A stretch of 64,000 nucleotides of DNA from Brasenia schreberi (Eukaryota; Streptophyta; Magnoliopsida; Nymphaeales; Cabombaceae). The stretch spans positions 4,837,001 through 4,901,000 of the forward strand of contig JAYKKT010000046.1 of the NCBI GenBank assembly GCA_036023115.1, in the 5' to 3' direction. Positions 24,723 through 37,000 of this stretch are shown piece by piece. The first letter of the stretch is position 1. Each line of letters begins with the position of its first letter. The translations under genes and the position numbers were made by a program. Below the pieces are notes generated by a model, which saw nothing but the letters and a program-made list of their open reading frames with translations, was not told the DNA's origin and did no database searches.

Positions 24723-25340
24723 TTTTGTCGCTCGTCTACCTTCTGAACCTTGACCATGAAGCTTGGCTACGATGTCTTTTCTGCTTCTCTTCTTGTCAAT
24801 GATTGTCCTATTTCATTTAATGTATTGACAAGATGATATTTTGGTGCTGTAAGAGTTTACGTATATTCAATGCAGTTGTCAGTATACCATATTCTCCCAA
24901 ATAGTAGGATGAACGGTTGCATTCGAAAAGAGGGAAAGGAAAAGCTTCTTTTTACCAAGTCATGAACTGCAAACTGTTATTTTCTAGCGTAGGAAATCAA
25001 ATTACATAGAAATTGGTGCCACAACAATGGGCTAAGGGACCTTATCCTAACTGTTTATAAGCAACAACAAGAAGTCATTCTGGCCGAGAGAAGTCGTGAT
25101 GCCTTCTTTTTCCTTGTCAGGCTGAACCATGAACATCTTTTGAATCATATACAGATCCGTATGTGACATCTACGGCAAAAAAACACGAACATGCAAGTTC
25201 CTGACGCTGCAAGCCCTTAACCAATGAAACGTGATGGTTTTAGCCGCACAATTCATGGCCTTGAAGCAATGTATGGTTTGATGCCCCTTGAAAAAGCTTC
25301 TATTTCACTTTGTATTTTGCATTAATGTCACGGTGGTCAA
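24723..25340. other. Convergent 3' region between the CIP7-like and PP1 genes
   Basis: The stretch holds the 3' trailers of two convergent genes and is AT-rich. AATAAA-like signals are weak on both strands, so polyadenylation sites cannot be placed. No other gene or repeat is recognised. Confidence 0.4.
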
Positions 25341-26702
25341 TCATGCTGATTTAGACAGGTTATAAGAGGATCCAGTCTTCCCCTTTCCAGGCTTAAGAAT
25401 TTGAAAGGAACATAAAAGGTTTGTATCGACAAGCATCATGGCGCCAGCGTTGTTGAACTCCCCACAATAATTTGGTGCAGAAAATATGGTGACGAGCTGC
25501 CTATCCGCGAAGAACTCGTACCCATTCTCCACAACCTGAATTCAAATTCCAGACTGCAATTGGAATGAAACTTCAAACTTAATGTAATCTTAGCTCTGTT
25601 TCGGAGCCTTGAATTGGATATGCGTCGTTGTTTCTGTAGCATCTCTGCTGTTCCAAGAAAAAACAATATGAGCACAAAAGGGTTTACCTGGTGTGCCCTA
25701 CAAATGAGATCCAAGTCGTGCTTCTTCGAGAATTCAGTCACCATGTCTGCGCCGAAGGTGAAAGATACCCCTCTGTCATTCTCTCCCCACCCTTTAACTT
25801 CTTTGTCTGGATCTGCCCACAGCAGATCACATACAACCCTTGATCAGGGACATCTATTGGCCGCTCGATCGTCCTTATCTGGTCAAGGCTCTCTATTTCC
25901 GGCGACAACCCACCATGCATGCATAGAATTTTATGGTCTATGAGAGCTGCAACAGGCACGCAATTGAAACAATCTGTAAAAGTCCTCCAAAGCCGGACAC
26001 TGAATCTGCGCTTGCATTCGTCATAGAAGCCATAGATCCGATTAAATGATGCACACTCCTGGTTCCCTCTCAAGAGGAAATTTTTTCTGGGTACTTGATC
26101 TTGTATGCTAAGAGAAGGCAAATGGTTTCTATGCTTTGTTCGCCCCTGTCTACGTAATCACCCAGGAAGAGATAGTTAGCCTTCGGAGGTAAGCCACCAT
26201 ATTCAAAGAGACGTAGGAGATCTGCATACTGACCATGGATGTCACCTGCAACGAAAACGAGATCATCAGATAATCTTAAGTTGATCCAATGAATATCCTG
26301 CAATAAAATGGAAACGCAATAAAACCACAATTTGGAAAAGAGATGAACAGATCGGAACTTCATTTGATCAAGACCAAACGCTTCCCATAGACGCAACAAA
26401 GTAAAACGGATGGGCAACTTAGATGAGAGCCTAGGGGGAGAAGAAAAACGCGTACCACAGATGTTAATGGGTGCCTCTAATTCGAGGAGATTCGGTTGCC
26501 GAAGGAAAATCTCCTTCGATGCGTAGCAAAGCTGCATAATCTCCGACTCCATCAGCTGAACGCGTTTCACCGCCTTATTGCTGTTGTTGACGCTACCGTC
26601 CTTGATATTGTTGCTACCGTTTGTGGTTGTGGCCGTATTATTCTTCCTCGCTTCCAACAACCGATTTATCAATTCATCTAGCAACCTCTCTTCCATCCCC
26701 AT
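25341..26702 (-). pseudogene. TOPP: PP1 (TOPP-type) Ser/Thr phosphatase catalytic subunit, probable pseudogene
   Basis: PP1 catalytic subunits dephosphorylate Ser/Thr on many nuclear and cytosolic proteins. Exons on the minus strand: 26456..26702, 25688..26245, 25341..25535. The first gives [20 protein letters not shown], an Asn/Thr-rich insert, then [12 protein letters not shown]. Exon 2 gives [64 protein letters not shown] and LDLICRAHQ. Exon 3 gives [27 protein letters not shown] and a stop. Exon 2 lacks one base between KYPE and FLLRGN (about 26080) and one after VPDQGL (about 25840), so translation would stop early. The catalytic motif GNHE reads GNQE: the histidine acting as general acid in the family is replaced. 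Two indels plus this change favour a pseudogene; the nearest family branch seems to be TOPP7/8-like. Confidence 0.85.
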
Positions 26703-28343
26703 CTCCCACCTTCACAAGTCCACCAATCTTTCACCTCTGATCTATGTCGAAAGGATACCCCCCCACGCCGAGACTCTCACCACAGAAACAAAACAGACAG
26801 AGGGAAGGGGGTTCTGTTACACGCCTGGCTTTGCGACACTTCCACGTTTGCCGCCGTTCTCGGACTGATAGCAATAAAGGGCAGTTGGCAGTTGCCATCT
26901 CTACCCAAAAGATAGATCGCTCCGCTGAAAGACCGTACACGTTCGTCTTTTGATTTCAGAAAGCGTGGGCGTCTGACGTGTTGTCGTCAACGTTCACCCT
27001 TTCCATAGTCATGTGGTCACCCAGAATTGTTTGGTGCTTGACAGTTTAAACGATAAAAATCAATCTCAAATGGTTGGTGATAATCATTATCACCGCCCAT
27101 CAGCAAATCAACGGATTAAGAATGACAACACCTTGACAAACATGGCATTATCGGAGGCAGCATTTAATTGGGTCATAGCAATTTGATTGGGCAGGCAAAA
27201 GAGGAAAAAGATAATATCTTTTTTGTACCAAAGGTAAGAAATTTTTGGTGGTCGTCGCACTAACAAAACTACGGAATATTTAATGCTTTATCAAAGACTC
27301 AAATATCTATAAGAAAGCTTATCAACGAAACAACTGTCTTTGCTTCGTGGAAGGCTCAAAAGGACTCTGCTCTGCGAGTCTTTGCTTCGTAGCTTTGATA
27401 GTGAAGAAACCAAGTTTGGTGGTGGGCTAGTTTTAGGTTGTATTTTGTGTAGCCAGGTAACTTATGATGCGCTCATTTCTAAACGCCAAAACTGGTTGCA
27501 AGCTGATTCCAGAACAGATTGAGGTCCAAGTTCTCTGCAATACCAGATCTTAAAGAAACTCTGAAAATTCAGAGATGACAACCTTTTAGTCAACAGGAAA
27601 ATGCCAATGAAATTTTGTCAACGAGAAACCGATAATTTGGAAAAGATTTGTAATCATGTAACAACGTAAATAAGTGATTGGTCAAAAATTAACTACTAAA
27701 CTAATCATATGATTCAGATAATGAATATAATTTGAGTATTTGCATTTTATTATATTTATTATAACTAATTTTAGATGTCTGTTGTGCGTGTGTATACAAG
27801 GACTGATAGGGTGATTCCTACTCGCAAACACATCGTATATTAAGGTCGGATTGCATCTCATCCACACAGGGTCCCAGATAATTTTGTATAAATGAGAAAA
27901 AAGAAATTAAAAGAATAGGTTAAGTCTATCCAACAAAGGATAATCAAGTGGGCAGATAACAATAGTTCCAGAAATAAAACCTAGGTGGATCCACATTGGC
28001 TTGTCCTGTTATAGAAATTGATCCTCGCCCACTGTAAACTAGTTTCGCTTAATATTACAGATGGAATTGGTCGTTGATCCGCTAGTCCACGCTCTCAACA
28101 TATGGAAGGCCACCATTTGAAACAAAGGGCAAAGGGGGCAATTAAACTGCTGACTGATGATCCCATTTCACATACAGTGCTTTCGAGCTTTTTTACTGAA
28201 CATCGTACAGTTGATCAAATTTCTTCAGTCACATAGAGCAGCTTTGAACACCATCATGGTCGGTCAAGCCGAACGAAAAAGAAAGGGGGTTGCATTAGAT
28301 TAGGCTTTCATGGCGCATGATCGACTTCATGGTTTCAAAAAAT

Positions 28344-28387
28344 TCATGTAGCAGTCACATAGTGTGGGAAAAGGCTTGGTTGTTGTG
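28344..28387 (+). mobile_element. RTE LINE 3'-tail fragment (sense)
   Basis: CATGTAGCAGTCACATAGTG followed by TGGGAAAAGGCTTGGTTGTT GTGATG resembles the terminal sequence of the long LINE at about 57855-57900. Only about 45 bp is present. Confidence 0.5.
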
Positions 28388-28542
28388 ATGGTGGTTGTTA
28401 CGTACAGCAGTTTTGAGTTTTTTTTTACTGAATATTATCCAGTTCATCAAATTTCTCCTGAATATCTTCCAGTTGATCAGATTTCTTTCGTTGATAAACC
28501 AGAAATTAAAAAAATTATCATTTAGAAGGCAGAGCAATGATA

Positions 28543-29520
28543 GTACAACAACCGAGCCTTTTCTCATACTAGATGGGGTCGTTTACTTGGATTTTTTGTT
28601 TCCACGTAACTCTATCATGTACCATGCTAGTAGTTAACTCAATATAAACTACATCATTATTTATAGGTTCTTTCTAACACTTTTGTGGTCATCCTCTTCC
28701 TCTTTTAACATTTTGACAATACAATTTTTTATATCTTTTTACGAGAGAATCCTTTAGTCGTCTTTCTTTCTCTATAGATATGGTCTTTCCTTGTGTGGTC
28801 ACTAATCCATCTCAACACAAAACATAGTAGGTCTAATTGTTACTCTATAATATTTACTTTTTAACTTTAATGGTATCTTCTTATTACACAAATACCTTAT
28901 GCTCCTTTTCATTTTAACCAACTGACATTAATTCTATGCATACCATCTCGATCAATATTTCCATCACTTTGAAAAATTGACCTATGTATTTAAAATTTTC
29001 CTTGTGAGGGATGCAATGTGTTTCAATCTTAATTTCTATATCCTCTAAAATACCCAAATGATTAAATTTACATTCCATATATTTTATCTTTGTTCTACTA
29101 AGTGTGAAGCCTTTACTTTCTAACGTTTCTCTCCATAGTTCTAATTTCCTATTAACTTTTTTCTTAGACTAATCCACTAATACAATATCATCTGCCAATA
29201 ACATACACTAAGGTACTTCATCTTCAATATATTTTGTTAACTCATCAATAGCTATAAATAAACATGAACTTAAAGTTGATCCATGATGTAATACAATATT
29301 AACTTCAAAGGAGTCATCATTCCTTCACGAGTCCTCACACAAGTTTTTGCACCATCTTACATGTCTCTTATAAGATTTATTTATGTCAATGTGATCCCTT
29401 TCTTTCAAAGGTTATCCAAAGAACATCTCTTGGTACCCTATCGTAAGCTTTTTCTAGATACTTCTCTTAACCTACGTTAATTCTTATCCATAATTTCATA
29501 GTTTCAAACAAAATTGACTC
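28543..29520 (-). mobile_element. RTE LINE, 5'-truncated antisense copy
   Basis: Minus-strand translation gives reverse-transcriptase blocks in order: ITYIDI-zone remnants, a LxADDIVLV catalytic motif, KVNRKLELWRETLESKG, KYMECKFNHL and EDIEIKIETHC, interrupted by stops. The copy ends in the family's AAAAGGCT..GTTGTTGT tail at 28543. Compared with the 54.7-57.9 kb element it lacks the endonuclease half and has an internal deletion of about 150 bp near 29465. Confidence 0.8.
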
Positions 29521-29780
29521 AACAAAATAAAGAGAGATCATTCGATTATGACTACAAGTTATGATACATGAAGTTATGGCATTACAAACAATTCATGGTC
29601 GTTACTGCCAAGGACATGACAAACAAATGGCATCTCAGGAAGCCCTACAGATACCAGATACAAATTAAAACATTTCTTAAGATTCTTAAGGCAACAAAAA
29701 TTGCAATTGACATGAAGACATGACACCCTTTGACGATCAATGAACAGAGAGGATGCTTCGGGTACAGTTCCACAAAATAA

Positions 29781-32700
29781 TCAAAATTGAGATTTGTCAA
29801 GGCTGTCGAAATATGGATGGTCGATAGCTGCCTTCGCTGAAATTCTGTTTGCTGGATCATATTGAAGCATTTTCTGTTCAAATAAGAAAGAAAAAGAAAA
29901 GACTAATTCGCAACAAGCAAGAGACTGTATACATTCAAACATGATAAAGAATCATATTTACGCAAAAGAATTTGTCATGTAAAATGTAGTAGTTGACCCA
30001 TGTGACTCACCGACAAAAGATCAAGACCTTGAGGATCCAAAGATGGAACTATGCGAGCTAAACTTTGAGGCTTCCATTGTGGGTACTCATGCCAGTCCCT
30101 CAAGCTGGTCACCCCTGGCCACTGCTCCTCAGTGGGGGTTCCAAGCAACCTGTGCACAAAAGAAGTATATTGCCACGAAAGTACATCAAAATCCACTAAG
30201 CTTAAATTAGATTAATTGATAATCGAACTAATAAGAGACTAATCCGCATGCAATCGACCAGAGAATACGAAGGTGGACCGCTGGCAAGGTGCCACCATTT
30301 GCTATAAGTGCAAACATACACTTAAGATACGTCATGCGCATGTAAATTCTAAAGTTCAAAGAAGCGACAAAGCTTCTCTTGACATAAATGTCGAATCTGT
30401 ATGAACCCTAAATTCGGAGATGGTGCACAACTTTGTCTCGATACAGGCGGAGCATGTAGATGGCACCTGAAGATGTGAAGCAACTGCTGGAGCTCAGAAT
30501 CTCCCGGGAATAAAGCGTGTCTTCTTGCCATTTCCGCTGTAAAATAAAAACTTGAATATTATTTATCAAGAAAATCTAAAGAATGGAGCTACAATTGAAA
30601 AAACTCAGCTGAATAATATGGCCAAAATCTCTTCAACATAGCCTCTATCATAATCATATTTTATGCTGGATCCCAACACTAAAAGGAAGAGTATCAATTT
30701 CCCACCATAGTTCAACATTATTGAATGACATCAGAGCCAGAAGCATCTGATAACGCGCATACATTATCCACACCGGTTTAGCATTCTGGACATCTGTGCT
30801 GGAAAATTCAGTGCACAGTCCACAAGTAACCACCTATTTTGCCTACGGATCACAATGTCGGCCAGCAACTATGTTAGGATCATCAGGCTGCCAACCTGTT
30901 GACTCTTGTTCATTAATGACTTCAACAGGTTTGAGGGTGATAGTGCTATTAAAATCAGAATGGGAGAAACTTGGGAGTCTCAAATCCAAGGAGACATCAT
31001 ACAGAGATGCGGACACAGATTTGCACCAGACATGTTAGAAGCTATTAAAAAAATATCTATTGTTAATGCATAGGGAGGGTCTGTTTGGAACTAAAACATC
31101 TAAATGCAGCAAATAATGAACATCTAAACCTTATTAATACACCGGCCCACTAGATTTCAGTAGCTGAAGCAGCTAGCAAATGGGCTGCGATTAGATTAAT
31201 TGGTCCATGTACTGCATGAATCAAGTTAATCTCTTAAAACGAAGCATCATATCATAACTAGAGAGGCATTAGCCAAAAGGCTGTTCTCACCTGCAATATA
31301 AAGCCAAAATGGTTTTGGTGAAAAATATTTCAGAAAACTAATTCAATCTAGAAGTGTTGAGAAAATGTTGAACACGAATATAAAACAGTGCATTAATAGG
31401 AAGACAGTAAAAGACTGTAGCATCATGAAACTTCATTAGAGTGTTCCAAACGAATGCACGAGTGAATTGCTGTAGGGTATGAATGTACTTCAATCTGAAA
31501 GGACCGAAAGACTATACCGAATATACAACCAACGGACCACATGTCAACTGCCGTTGAATAATGTGTAGATCCTAGCAACACTTCTGGAGAACGATACCAG
31601 AGGGTCACGATCTGAAACGGACATTTTCAACTATTAGCAGGAATCTAAAACCTCAAATTTATCTTCCCTTGAAACACTGCAAGGAAACGAAAATGAACGA
31701 ACCTCATGCGTGTAACTCTTAAGAGGCACAGTGAAGGCTCTGCCAAGACCAAGATCTGCTATTTTCAAAATGCCCTTTTCTTTATCCACTAAGAGATTCT
31801 GAGGTTTCAAATCCCTGTAAACAAACGTAACAAAAAAGTTCTAGCAGAGAACAGTTAGAAACTTTAATGGAAAGCTAGTGGATAGTATAATTTAACAAAA
31901 AGAAGAAGAGGAAAAAGAACCTGTGAAGGACGCCATGGCCATGACAGTGGGCTACTCCTTTACACAATTGGTACATGAAACTCTGAAAAGTTTGTTGTAA
32001 GTAAACCAAGATGAAGAAGACACCAATTTCATCATAATTCACGAACTTTTTGATACAAGATCATATAATGCCCAAGCTAAGAGGAGATATTGCATCTAAT
32101 AGATAAGGAACCGTTCAGACAAACAACGTCTTAAATAATAAGGTGACGGAGACATGAACAGACAGGCGGGAGAAACTTCACAAACTTGGTGGATACATAA
32201 GATGCTAGTTAATTGTGAACCTGTGGAGAATACGACTACTTTTCTAGATAAAAACATCCTTATACTAGTGTACGCTATGCATCAAAGAAAAAGGCAGATA
32301 AAAGTGATTAGCAAGTGCGCAGCCAACAAAGAACATAATCCGACAATTTGTTATTGCCAGAAAGCCAACATCAATGCAATTGAAACAAGTCTAATGGATC
32401 GATTTGTTTACTGAATGAAATGATTTAGTGAATTGGTGCTCTCTGAAAATGAACGCCATCAGACAACAAAATAGATGGAACACCTAGTTTCAGATTACGG
32501 GCAATCAAGAGAGAAGATCGTTGCTCACCTGTATGACGGCAGGATCAAGGGGCCTGGGGTTAGGCCCTCGTCGATGCAAATCAATGAATTTCTTAAGATC
32601 CATATCTAAATACTCAAACACCAAGTAAAGGAGCGGCTTCCCATTCTTGTCAATGTGCTCCACACAGAGCAACCTGATGAAACCCCAAAGAAAAGACTAA

Positions 32701-32978
32701 AACCAATCAAAATGACCAACACCAAGAAGAATAAGAAAATGAATTGGGAAAGACGCAAGGTGAAGGCAGCACCGGACGACGTAGATGCTTTGCGAGAGCA
32801 TCTGGAGGAGAGAGATCTCGCGGAGAGCGGTCGGCGGCACGCCCTCTTCATCCATCTCTAGCCTCGTCTTCTTGAGGGCAACCAATTGACCTGTCTCTTT
32901 GTCTTGAGCCTTGTAGACCTTGCCATATGTACCCTCACCCACCTTCTCCAGCTTCTCGTATTTCTCCATCGCCACCAT
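29781..32978 (-). CDS. CDKB1: B1-type cyclin-dependent kinase, eight exons, intact
   Basis: CDKB1 is the plant-specific mitotic CDK acting with cyclins at G2/M. Exons (minus): 32773..32978, 32529..32673, 31921..31982, 31703..31814, 31518..31611, 30467..30536, 30011..30149, 29781..29873; all GT-AG and in phase, 921 nt, 306 aa (Arabidopsis homologue 309). Seen: glycine loop GEGTYG (14-19), VALKK lysine at 36, the class-defining cyclin-binding helix PPTALRE (48-54), catalytic HRDLKPQN (137-144), ADLGLG (157-162), [52 protein letters not shown] and the C-terminus [10 protein letters not shown]. Two starts are possible (32978 giving [10 protein letters not shown], or 32969 giving MEKYEKL as in homologues). 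MSA-like motifs upstream fit mitotic expression. Confidence 0.96.
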
Positions 32979-33050
32979 TCATTGAACCAAAACCAAAGAC
33001 GACGACGACGGTTTAAATTTTGAAAACGACAAGGACCGGGAAAAGGAGTC

Positions 33051-33061
33051 TCCAACGGCAG
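33051..33061 (+). promoter_or_regulatory. Second MSA-like motif upstream of CDKB1
   Basis: Plus strand reads TCCAACGGCAG, 9 of 11 against the MSA consensus with the AACGG core intact. It is about 75 bp upstream of the CDKB1 ATG, opposite in orientation to the motif at 33122, and may lie in the leader. Confidence 0.35.
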
Positions 33062-33121
33062 GAAGAACCCCGTTCGGGTCGGGTCTACGGCCCGTACAGG
33101 GTAGGCTGGGCATTTTTGGTA

Positions 33122-33132
33122 GAGCCGTTGGA
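33122..33132 (-). promoter_or_regulatory. MSA-like mitotic element upstream of CDKB1
   Basis: Minus strand reads TCCAACGGCTC, 10 of 11 against the mitosis-specific activator consensus YCYAACGGYYA bound by MYB3R factors. It lies about 145 bp upstream of the CDKB1 start codon, in the gene's orientation. Confidence 0.5.
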
Positions 33133-34006
33133 TCTAAAAGGGGAGGAAATTACCACGGGTTGGCGTCCTCTTGTAAAAAAAAGAGGAAGAAAAGCAGTAG
33201 GAACCCAAGTGGGCACCTCTTTTTGACTCTTTGTATTTTGAATTCAGGCCGAAATATTAGTTAAAATCATGGTCAAATAACCTATACAGGTTTACGATTT
33301 GCGAGCTAACTCGTTAAAATATTTTATTACCGAGAAACTCCACTGATTTGATATTAATAATGTCAAAACCTAGGTAAAGTCGTATGAGTTATCATCAAGA
33401 TAAAATTGAATGAGTTTACTAAACCTATATAGAAAGTCTAACTACCCAAGGCCGAAATGAGTGCCTCATTTCGGATACGTTATTCGTTAGGTAATACACA
33501 TGTTAAGAACCTACTCTTGTCAAATGGTTCTTAGGCTTCGCATAGGTTGCTTAATTTCTTTCAATCATCTTCACTAATTTCCATACAACATATTCATCTG
33601 AAAGTTGTTAGTGATTCATTAATAAGAAAGATCTTTCCCCATCACGAATTTAGAGCAGACTCTCTCTCGACGTCCATTAACAAGTAATAGGAGGGAAAAC
33701 AAATGTAAAGAGATCGACCTCATGTATAACATTAGAAATAAAACGTTCTGCAAGAAGATAAAGTAAGGGCTGATATCATAAAATTGAATGAGTTCCCCCT
33801 TCAAACTGCATTGCTACAAAAGTAAAACATCATGGTGGAGAATTCTCTTGGTGAACTGAATCCTATGACCACTCAAGTTATCAGCCAAGCTAGCACAACA
33901 AAATTATTCGGCCTCGGTCTGAAGGGCCACCACAACCCAAACTAAACCAAAATTGAGCAATCTTAATTTATCAAAGTACCAAACATTGTTCCTTCAACGA
34001 TCCTGT

Positions 34007-37000
34007 TTAATTATCAACGACCTCAATCAATGTAGGCTCATAATCACTCGGTGCCACGAGACCATGAAGGTTCATCACTGTTGCAGCAACATTAGCCAGA
34101 CCTGGATCAGGCAAATCGCTGCGGAATCTCACTCCATTTATCAAGCCAGGGCCTCCTATGGCAATTGGAACCTGCACGTTAACAATAAATGAATTGAGGG
34201 CGAGGAAAGAAAAATAGCAACAGAAGATGTCCTGCCGAAAGCAAGAAGGCAGTTGCAGGAAATAAGTAGGTGACTTACAGGTGCAAGAGTATGGGAAGTA
34301 AGTATCTGGATATTTCCATTTTTGTCGAGCGCCGGCTGACCCTTCTTATCTCTCTTCACCATATCCTCAGCATTGCCATGGTCCGCGGTGATCACATAGA
34401 TCCCACTGACTTGAGTCACAGCGTCAATTATCATCTGCAACAAAGGCATATATCAGAATCTCAAATTGCAGCTCTTAATCTCATCAACAGAGTAATTCAG
34501 TGGTAGGTTCATCACATAATACAGCATACCGAATCATTCCCACCATGGGAGAAGACAAGGCAAACTATATTTGTAGTGGTAGAAGAAAATCAATAAATAA
34601 TCCCACCATAGTTAGAAATCTTAAGCAACTGACCAAGAAATTTGGCACTAAACGGAACCATTCTGTTCATATTCATTTTTGAGTTCATAAGCAACTGCAT
34701 AGGAATTGTGAAAAAACATAACCAAACTAGACCCAAGGCCACAAAAATCATCCCCAGCTTTGCCAATAAATATGTGGAAGGCGGTAATCACCTTGACAGC
34801 TTCATCAGCAGCCTTGCAAGCAACAACTGTAGCCTCAATATCACCAGTGTGGCCCACCATGTCGCCATTGGGCAAATTGACACGAACCTGTTAGGTGGAA
34901 ATGAAAATATTACTAAACCCACCTAAAAGAACAGACAAACTAGATGCAGATCATAAATCTACCTGGTGGAATTTCCCACTGAGTATGGCATCCCTGGCCT
35001 TCTCGGCGATCTCGAGAGCCTTCATCTTTGGTTGGACATTAAATGTAATTCCAACATCACTGGGAATCTCCACATATTCCTCCATATCAGCATCAAAATA
35101 ACCCGATCGGTTCCCATTCCAGAAAAAAGTGACATGACCAAACTTCACAGTTTCACTACAGAGACAACAATAATTCATCAAACTGGCACAACGACAGTAT
35201 AAGATTATTGCTACTTTAGAAAAATATAAGGTGGCAGTGACATAAGCAAAGCAATTTCACAGATGTTAGTCAGAATGGAACTATTTCATATAAAAGCATG
35301 GTAACATCCATGCTTATTTTAAATATTTGTCTTGATTGGCAAAAGACAATTTGGCAAACCTTGCCCAGGAGAAGGAAATTTTCCTTGCCACATGAGTGAC
35401 GCAGAGTTAAGGAAGACACTCCAGCTTGTCTTTCCAAAGGATATCTTGATGTCACATTCCTATTGAGACAGTTTGATACTCATTTACTTGCTATATGACA
35501 ACCTCAAGATGTCAACCTTTATTACGCACCATAAAAAAAAGGACAATTGTTACACCACAAGAACATGACGGTGCAACTGGCAGATCCCTTTTGATTCACA
35601 GCATGCTCTATTGAATAAACTACAAACATGCGCATTCCCAAGACAACACAAACATGTGCCAACAACAGTGCAGGCACACACACAAACTTGCATACACAAT
35701 TGAAGATTTATTCAGTTGGTGGAGGAAGAACAATTGTTCCAAATAGGTGTCATGACAACCTTTTGAAGGTCGAAAAAGTAAAACAAAATAAAATTGCAGA
35801 CAACTGGTTGGTTGTCTTTTAAGATCCATACAATGACTATGCTTAAGGACAAAAGTTGTGCGCTGCATGCACGCATATGGCTTTGAACTCTTAAAGAAAC
35901 ACAAGAAAAACGGTTTTCAGAACACAACATCTTCTGGAAGTTCGCGTAATTCAACAATAAATCAATTTTAGAACCCTGTTGGGATATGTTCGCATTCATG
36001 ATATTCACCTACACCAGACAGGCCCATATTGAGAGAGAGAGAGAGAGAGTTTAATCAACAAATGCCCAGAAAGTACTTCATGCAGTCAAAGTTTAGCGCA
36101 TTAACAAAGTACCTGCAAGCGAAAGTGCGGACACCATTATGCACTAGATATTCACCAGATGTCCTCTCTATTTCAGGGGGGGAGACTAGATAATGAGCTG
36201 GAAGTTTCAACTCTCCATCATATTGAAGCATTCCAGCATATCGAATTTTAGGGAAACGAACCCGATCAAATTTGTCAAAGTCTTCGTATTCAAAAGCTTT
36301 GGCAACCATCACCATGCGATCTGCTCGGAAATTAAATGTCACCACAGCATCGCCATCAACTATAGGCCCAACAGCTTTTCCATCCTCACCAACAATGATA
36401 AACGGAGGCAAGTACTGATCGTTGGCCTTAGTCTCCTCCCTCAGTGACTTTACAGCTTCAACAGCATTCCTAAACTTGTAAGGGGCTTCACCCAAAACCT
36501 GAGCGTCCCATCCACGTTTGATAACACCCCAGTCATTCTGCAAAAGTAAAACAAGAAGCTTATATTGCAGAAAAGAACCCATCACACGAATGCACATTAC
36601 AAAACAGAGAAGTCCAAAGAACCAAGAGGCAGAATGATCATTATCATATCTAAATTCATATTATCATATCTAAACTCATATAGGCAAGTTTCAACTCATA
36701 AAAAGGTACATATTACAACAGAAAATAGGATTGGCAATCAAAAAGATGGTAAGCTACCTCGAAGCATGGGTGCTCAGTGATTACTAAAACACTACGAGAA
36801 AAGCTTGGCATAACGACTCTCACCTCATAGCGGTCCATTGTGACATACATTCGACCCCCACCAGAAGCAATCTGCGCATCAATACCTTTCTCACGTAACT
36901 TAGCAAGGTCATTCTCAAGAGTTTCTACAAAGCCTACACTTGACCCATCCAAGACATCACGACCATCAGTAAGCACATGGACTCGAATTCTTTTGGCACC

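Larger units (their letters stand above)
26703..29780. other. Spacer between PP1 and CDKB1 with LINE remnants
   Basis: The proximal 250 bp should hold the PP1 leader and promoter. From 27000 to 28150 nothing recognisable was found. Near 28175-28215 and 28410-28480, diverged copies of a TTTTACTGAA..CAGTTGATCAAATTTC unit recur. A sense LINE tail lies at 28344 and an antisense LINE at 28543-29520. Confidence 0.45.
32979..34006. other. CDKB1 promoter and PGM downstream region
   Basis: The part next to CDKB1 (32979-33300) holds its leader and promoter, including two MSA-like motifs. From 33300 to 33900 the DNA is AT-rich without a recognisable gene. The last 100 bp before 34007 is the probable 3' trailer of the phosphoglycerate mutase gene. 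Confidence 0.45.
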
